A DNA stretch of 64,000 nt from Lantana camara (taxonomy: Eukaryota; Streptophyta; Magnoliopsida; Lamiales; Verbenaceae): NCBI GenBank assembly GCA_037501455.1, contig CM074862.1, forward strand, positions 85,149,501 through 85,213,500. Reading direction: 5' to 3'. Shown here piece by piece: positions 58,479 to 64,000 of the stretch; the stretch's first letter is position 1; each line of letters begins with the position of its first letter. Below the pieces are notes generated by a model. That model made no database searches and was not told the origin of the DNA. It saw only the letters and a program-made list of their open reading frames with translations. Position numbers and translations under genes: made by a program.

Positions 58479-61400
58479 GAAGTTTGGGTGTTAACTAAAA
58501 GCACCATATATTGACACTATCGTGATGTTTTTTGATCGTTTTGATGCTTGGAGAGAGCCCCAAACGTGTACAATAAGAATGGAAACTTCATGTTTTATTT
58601 GTAGTTATTGGAGTGGAGTGTAATAAAATTGCGCATCGAGAGCCTCAAACATGTGGGTTTTGATTAAGTTAGTGTAACGCCCAACAGATAACCTACCCTA
58701 CTTGATGGTTGAACTCATTTCTTTTATCTAGTTGAATGTTAATTTAATTTCTATTTATATAAGAGAGTTTTTAATCTTGAAAGACAAAAATGATATGTAA
58801 ATATACCCAAAAGATCTTTTTTTTGCTTAGTTAAGTGATAAAATAGACTTAGGGATAAGCTCAGGTTTTGGGCACAATTCTTGTCGGTCCAAATTGCGAC
58901 TTTAAAGAACATTAGGGTCCCATTCAGATATAAGACAATCCATTATTGGTACTTACTCATTTCACATTTTTATGAGAATAAAGGATAAAGTTGAGAAACT
59001 GAAGAACCAAATCCGCCGTTTTTGCTTTCATAAACAACTACAAGTCTATAATAGATATTTTAAATATCTGATCGATAATATCCATTTATTAAATACTAAT
59101 CACCGCTGACACGCCGTCCTGCTAGCAATTTTTTTTTTTTTTTTTTTCCCCCTGCTAGCAAACTTATTCTCGGAGCAGTTTAAAATAATTTTTCATCAGT
59201 TTGTAATATTTTTACTTTACTTTCCATAAAATTATACAATATAATATTAGAATGTTTTAGTATTATATTTTGTGAAAAATATATAATATATTTTGAGAGA
59301 TATTTTAAGTACTACATGCATAAAGTGAAAATTATATAATATTTTATCAAAAATGGAGAGTTAAGTAAAAATATGATGCCCAATTGGGAATTTATTTCAT
59401 ATTACCCACTTATTCTCTAACACATAAAAATAGATATCTACAAAATTCTTGCAAAACAGGGTCATTGTTATGTACATTTGCAAAATTCTAAATAAGAAAT
59501 CAAATAACTTCCCAAAAAGAAAGTAAACCAGAAAAGAGAGAGAGAATAAAACCAGAAAAGAGAAAGATAGAAGCAAATTTATGAATTTTTTATTTTTATA
59601 CATTATTTTTTTTTTTTTTGGTAGAATTTTTTTTATACATTAATACCTCACATAAATTAAATTTTTATTCATTAATACTTCATATAAACGATGTCGAAGC
59701 GCTAGTATCAGAAGATGTATAGGAGATGTATTGATATATCGAAGGAAATCTCCATCAAGAAATTTGCAAACAAATAATCAAAGAGAAAAATAAGTGTCTC
59801 TCCATCAAGAAAAATTGCAAAGAAATAAGAGAAAAATTGTAAAGAAATAATCGGAGAGAAAAAAGTTACCGGAGTCACGCTCAATATTGGAGAAGGAGAT
59901 ACAATGTAAAGTCGTAAACCCATTGAACTATTCTTTTATTAGCTAATAGAAAAGTATGAAGAGAAACAAAAGTGATTTAAGTTGGAAAGAAATCCCATTA
60001 AAAAAAAATGGCAAGAAAAGAAAATAAATAACAGAAGAGAGAAAAAAAAGTGGTTTGAGTTCTATGTTTGGAGGAGAAGTTTTTAATCGATAAGGTTAAA
60101 AAATTGATAAATTGCAGTTACGTTTATTTCCAAGTTAATTTTTAATATTTTTCATGTTACAGGGAATCAGGGATATAATAAATAAATAAAAAAATTGGTG
60201 TTTTTGTTCATTTTGTGACACAAAATACCATTTTCTTTTTTATATAGTACACATAAAACGGGTGGCCATATACTTGGTTAGCGGAGTCCCATATAAATTA
60301 TATATATATATATTGTATTGTTAGAAAATTTTGAGAATACTTAATAGTTTATGATCTCTTGAATTCAAAATTAAACTTATATGTTGTACATTATTTGACC
60401 ATGATAAAATGAGTTAAGTAACTCAAAGATCCTAGCTTCCTCGTTGGATATTTCAAGTATTTAAATGCATGACTTTGTGATTGTAAAATATCTACCTTAG
60501 TAAAGTAGATGATATGTTTTTTAAACTTTAAATTGTATTTATTTTATATTTGAATTAGATAATACTTTTAAAATGTAAAATTTTCCTAAGTCAAAAACGG
60601 TTGTGTATATAAATCATATAGTTCTACGGTTCTACCATAGCCAAAGCTTTTCTTGTTAGTTCTTTACTTTCGGAAAAGAAAAATTGCCAAGAAAATGAAG
60701 ATCCTAATCGAAGCCTCAATAAGAAAAATGGTAAGGTAAATTCAAATATTCAATGGGAAAACATAATTTATCTCCAATATTATAAGCGTTTTTTAATTTT
60801 TAATTCGAACTTTGAAAGGTTTTAATTGATCGAGATGACAATTGAATTTTTTTTTTAAAAGTATAGACGATAATTTAAAACCTTTGAAAGTTCGAAATAA
60901 AAATTGAAAAAATAAATAATTTTTTTTATCATTCTAAATTATTGCATTTTTTGGAATTTACAACCTAGATTATAAAATATTTAAGTTTATAACCTTAATT
61001 ATTTTTTTGTAATAAAGGGCAACCTAATTCTACTCATCGTGTGACACGTGGAAGAAATTTTATTACGCGTCATGAGTGAAATCAGGTTATAATTTTTTAA
61101 AAGACAATAATCAAAAGTCTAAACTTAGACATTTTATAATTTAAATTATAAACTAAAAAAACACAATAATTCACTATATTACAAATAATTATCCCTTAAA
61201 AAAGATGCCCATATTATTTGAGACAATTTGTCTTTTTTGCTTAAATTCAACGTAGATTAGGAAGAAGGAAATTCTATTGGACAAGAAATTAAAGGGAAAA
61301 AGGTCATGCCATTTTTCTTTGGTGGAAAAAAAAGGTCATGACAGGATTCTTGTCTCTCATTTTTCTTCTCTTTCTATATCTTACAGACAAGACATAATTT

Positions 61401-61683
61401 TATTTTTGCCTGCCTGCATATCTTCTGACAAGACTAATTTTGTTGTAATTTTACTACACAAATCTGATCATTTTTGCTCCAGTTTTATTTTAATTTTTAT
61501 TATTGCGTTTCAAGCTTACACTAGAATTTAGATCTCCAATATTTTGTGGTTAAGGTTGGCAGTGGTATCTAAATATGATGATAATTTAATATAATATCTG
61601 ATGGGTTCTGAATATGGGTACAGAAGTCGATCACTTTAGAATTTATTTAAGTGAGGAAACTACTGGAAAATCGCTGGAAAAAA
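58479..61683. other. AT-rich intergenic DNA
   Basis: No gene is recognised. It contains T-runs near 59129-59147 and 59607-59620, short palindromes (60795-60915) and a foldback MITE (60925-61180). Confidence 0.5.
60925..61180. mobile_element. Foldback MITE related to 19405-19665
   Basis: AT-rich inverted arms surround a centre with ctcatcgtgtgacacgtgg, close to the centre of the 19.4 kb element (ctcatggtgtgacacg). It is more diverged than that copy. Confidence 0.55.
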
Positions 61684-62479
61684 TGGGGGTTCTACCTGCT
61701 AGGACAAACACACAGACAAAAGTCAGAAGACCAAGCTGGGGGAACTGGGGGTGATTTCCAGTTTGGCTCTCCAACGCTCAAGTCAGATGAAGATCTGAGA
61801 GAGAAAGTACGCTAAGTAAGAAATTACTGTAATGGAAGTAGCTTACAGTGGAGAAGATGAACTTGTGCATTTATAGTTGAGGGTCAGGGACCCTTTTGTC
61901 ATTTACGCCGTGTGGTCCTGGCCGAATGTTGCCCTAACACGTGGCGCTGCGAGAGAAACCTAGGAGGAATCTTCTCTGCAAAAGCTGGTGAAAGGTGGTG
62001 TGGGCAACAGTGGTAGGTGCGCGGGCATGTACGATGTGTCAGAGAGCCGTTTGGGGAGTTGGTAACGAGGGCTTATGGGCACGCTCGTTGTCAACCAAAA
62101 CCTTGGTGGCCAAGGAATCCGCTAGGGGATGAAGGCCAAGGTTTGTGTAACAAATTGGAGTGGAAGCCTCTCTGAGGTAACGCTCGAAGAGGGCTTCCCT
62201 TGATCGATTGGAACGCTAACCATGTAGAGTGAAAGGCGCTCATGGGAGAGCGGTATCAGTGATCACGTGCGAAGGCGACAGAGACGGCACGTGATCTGGG
62301 AGGATACTGGCGCTTCGAGGGTTTCAACGCTCGTGTATGACTGCCGTAATCACAGGACAAGTGTCGTCATCTTGGAAGTGTCACGTGTCTAAACGTGGGA
62401 CGAGCGTATTTTGACCCCATGACCCAAAATGAGCCTTTTATAGGCTTTTTACCATTGGATGGACAAATTTGTCTTTTCA
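61684..62479 (-). repeat. Solo LTR, Tat-like Ty3/gypsy
   Basis: The unit starts TG and ends CA, and is 796 bp long. It is flanked by AAAAA on both sides (61679-61683 and 62480-62484), a weak but possible 5-bp duplication. A minus-strand TATA box (CTATAAATGC, about 61871-61880) and the phrase ttgccctaacacg tie it to the LTR at 3624-4482 in the same orientation. No internal retroelement sequence adjoins it, as expected after LTR-LTR recombination. Confidence 0.7.
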
Positions 62480-62794
62480 AAAAATTCACTTAAGGCCAAT
62501 TAAAAGAATTAATATAACTCCGATCAATTAAAATGTGAAGTATCTATGAAGTGGTGTAACTTAATCATTCAGTATTAATTTAAATTAGTAATTTCTCACA
62601 TTCGATACATGTGTAAAGAAAACAATATTATTATTTTAATATAAATTTCATAATGGTAAATTAATAGGAAATAGTTAAAATATATATTAAAAAAATATGA
62701 GAAATAAAAATAAAAAGAATATATAAAAAAGAATAAAAGTGAATTTAGAGAAAAATTTGGTTAATAGTAATTAATTAATACACGTTCTCTCTAT

Positions 62795-62938
62795 ATAATA
62801 TACATTTCATTTAATATGTGTTTGATGGGAGATTGGATATCAAATACAAATACACAATATATTAAGTGCGAAACCAATTGTGGTCTCTTGGACTTGGTCT
62901 CTTTATTTTTTTTTATTTAATTAATTTATTTTTTCCGA

Positions 62939-62969
<31 letters not shown>

Positions 62970-63110
62970 ATATACATTTCATTTAATATGCGTTTGATGA
63001 AAGATTAATTATTGGATATCAAACACAATATATTAAGTGCGAAACCAATTGTGGTCTCTTGGACTTGGTCTTTTTATTTTTTCTATTTAATTAATTTATT
63101 TTTTTCAAAC

Positions 63111-63125
<15 letters not shown>
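62795..63125 (+). repeat. Tandem duplication, two units of about 165 bp
   Basis: The unit with tacatttcatttaatatg, ttaagtgcgaaaccaattgt and ggtctcttggacttggtct occurs at about 62800-62965 and 62967-63125. Each copy ends in a (TA)n tract. The copies differ by a few substitutions and short indels. Confidence 0.85.
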
Positions 63126-63142
<17 letters not shown>

Positions 63143-63154
63143 TATAGATATATA

Positions 63155-63192
<38 letters not shown>
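63108..63192. repeat. (TA)n microsatellite
   Basis: This is about 85 bp of almost pure TA with single interruptions, following a shorter TA tract at 62942-62970. Confidence 0.9.
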
Positions 63193-63195
<3 letters not shown>

Positions 63196-63469
63196 GAACC
63201 ATATTAATTTACTCCTTAAAAATACAAAATGTATCCCACATCTAATATCGGTGGTTATAAGGACCTCACATTCGGAATAATTGATCGTCGGTGGATTTAA
63301 CATTATTTCCAAGATAAGCAAACATAATTAAAATTTGGTATTATTTACCTAATCACCGTCATAAAAGTCAGATCGATCATAGCTTAATATTAATTAACAC
63401 CTAATTATGATATATCTGAGCCAAACTTACGACTTGAGACTTTTGTTGTAAAATCCTCTACTAACCAAT

Positions 63470-64000
63470 ACAAGAAAAAGTAGTTTCAGCAACAAAATTG
63501 ATGACAAAGAAGAAATGGTTGTTGTATATGTACCTATGGCAACCAAAATTTATTTGGTGAATAGAATTCATTTACATATTTTTTTTGCGACAACTAATTT
63601 TTTGGTTGCTATAGATAGTCGACCATAAATTTCCAACCAAAGTCATAATTTATAGTGACAAGTAATATGCTCAGTATAAAAAAATTTAATTGTGACCAAG
63701 TTAGCAACCACTATGTAAGTGGTTGTTACAAGTATTATGAAAGTGGTCATCAACCACCAATAAATTTGGTCACTAAACATATCACAATAAAAAGCTAGTT
63801 TTATATGGTAAGCCAAAAATAAAATAAAATTAAAGGCATTACATTTTATTTGTTGTTAGAAAATACATTTATAACATCTTTATGCATTTGAAGAGTGAAA
63901 TAAATTCTTTAAATTAAACTTCTGCAACGTAAATTTATTTTATATTTAATTTTAATGTACTGAAAATAATAAATTTGCACATATATTTGATTATTACAAT
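63470..64000 (+). mobile_element. Left end of a CACTA-like element, running off the window
   Basis: ATACAAGAAAAAGTAGTTTC near 63471 resembles a decayed CACTACAAGAAAA terminus. The next 300 bp carry repeated ggttgc/gcaacca motifs in both orientations, like a CACTA subterminal array. The other end lies outside the window. Confidence 0.45.

Noticed and set aside
63012..63321. Ile/Tyr-rich frames on both strands
   Set aside because: They are translations of the (TA)n microsatellite.

Overview
This is nuclear DNA from a flowering plant, very probably a eudicot. It is AT-rich and has intron-split plant genes and dense plant transposons: Ty3/gypsy, CACTA, Helitron, Mutator-like, LINE and SINE. It also carries a plastid-like tRNA-Ile(CAU) copy. 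I cannot name the species. No bacterial or viral operon is present.

The host genes, in order, are as follows. A DRT100-like secreted leucine-rich-repeat protein lies on + at 21025-22146. A COM1/GR1 (Sae2/CtIP family) DNA-end-resection protein lies on - at 25937-28142, with a 5' UTR exon near 29.3 kb. Ribosomal protein eL31 lies on - at 31248-32317. A divergent eight-exon CDK-like kinase lies on - at 35222-36884. A SURP and G-patch splicing-factor protein (SUGP1-like) lies on +, with coding exons at 53549-58127 and a 5' UTR starting near 46.69 kb. I recall the COM1 and SURP/G-patch genes as neighbours in Arabidopsis (At3g52115/At3g52120). If so, the 20 kb now between them records local expansion by gene duplication and transposons.

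Region by region: 1-4482 is the 5' half of a Tat-like Ty3/gypsy element on -, open to the window edge. 4.7-5.3 kb is a long-inverted-repeat element. 5734-8150 is a Helitron on - with both diagnostic ends. 9332-9957 is the 3' half of a second copy of the CDK-like gene, cut by a CACTA-type end. 10427-10500 is the plastid-like trnI-CAU copy. 12532-18691 is a 6.16 kb non-autonomous CACTA element that carries a whole five-exon eIF5A gene with one 1-bp lesion. 38.9-46.5 kb is a nest: an outer Mutator-like inverted-repeat element, an inner MULE relic with a transposase fragment, and a complete-length LINE with a perfect 15-19 bp target duplication. 46769-52228 is a very young Ty3/gypsy chromovirus (LTRs differ at one of 496 positions by eye). 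It sits inside the 5' UTR exon of the SUGP1-like gene in antisense orientation. 61684-62479 is a solo LTR of the same kind as the one at 3.6-4.5 kb.

The genes do not form a pathway. The strongest biological stories are gene capture (eIF5A in CACTA), the divergent CDK-like paralogues with a rewritten substrate/cyclin-facing half, and a fresh retrotransposon in a splicing-factor leader. Exon borders were read by eye from splice consensus, codon phase and homology.
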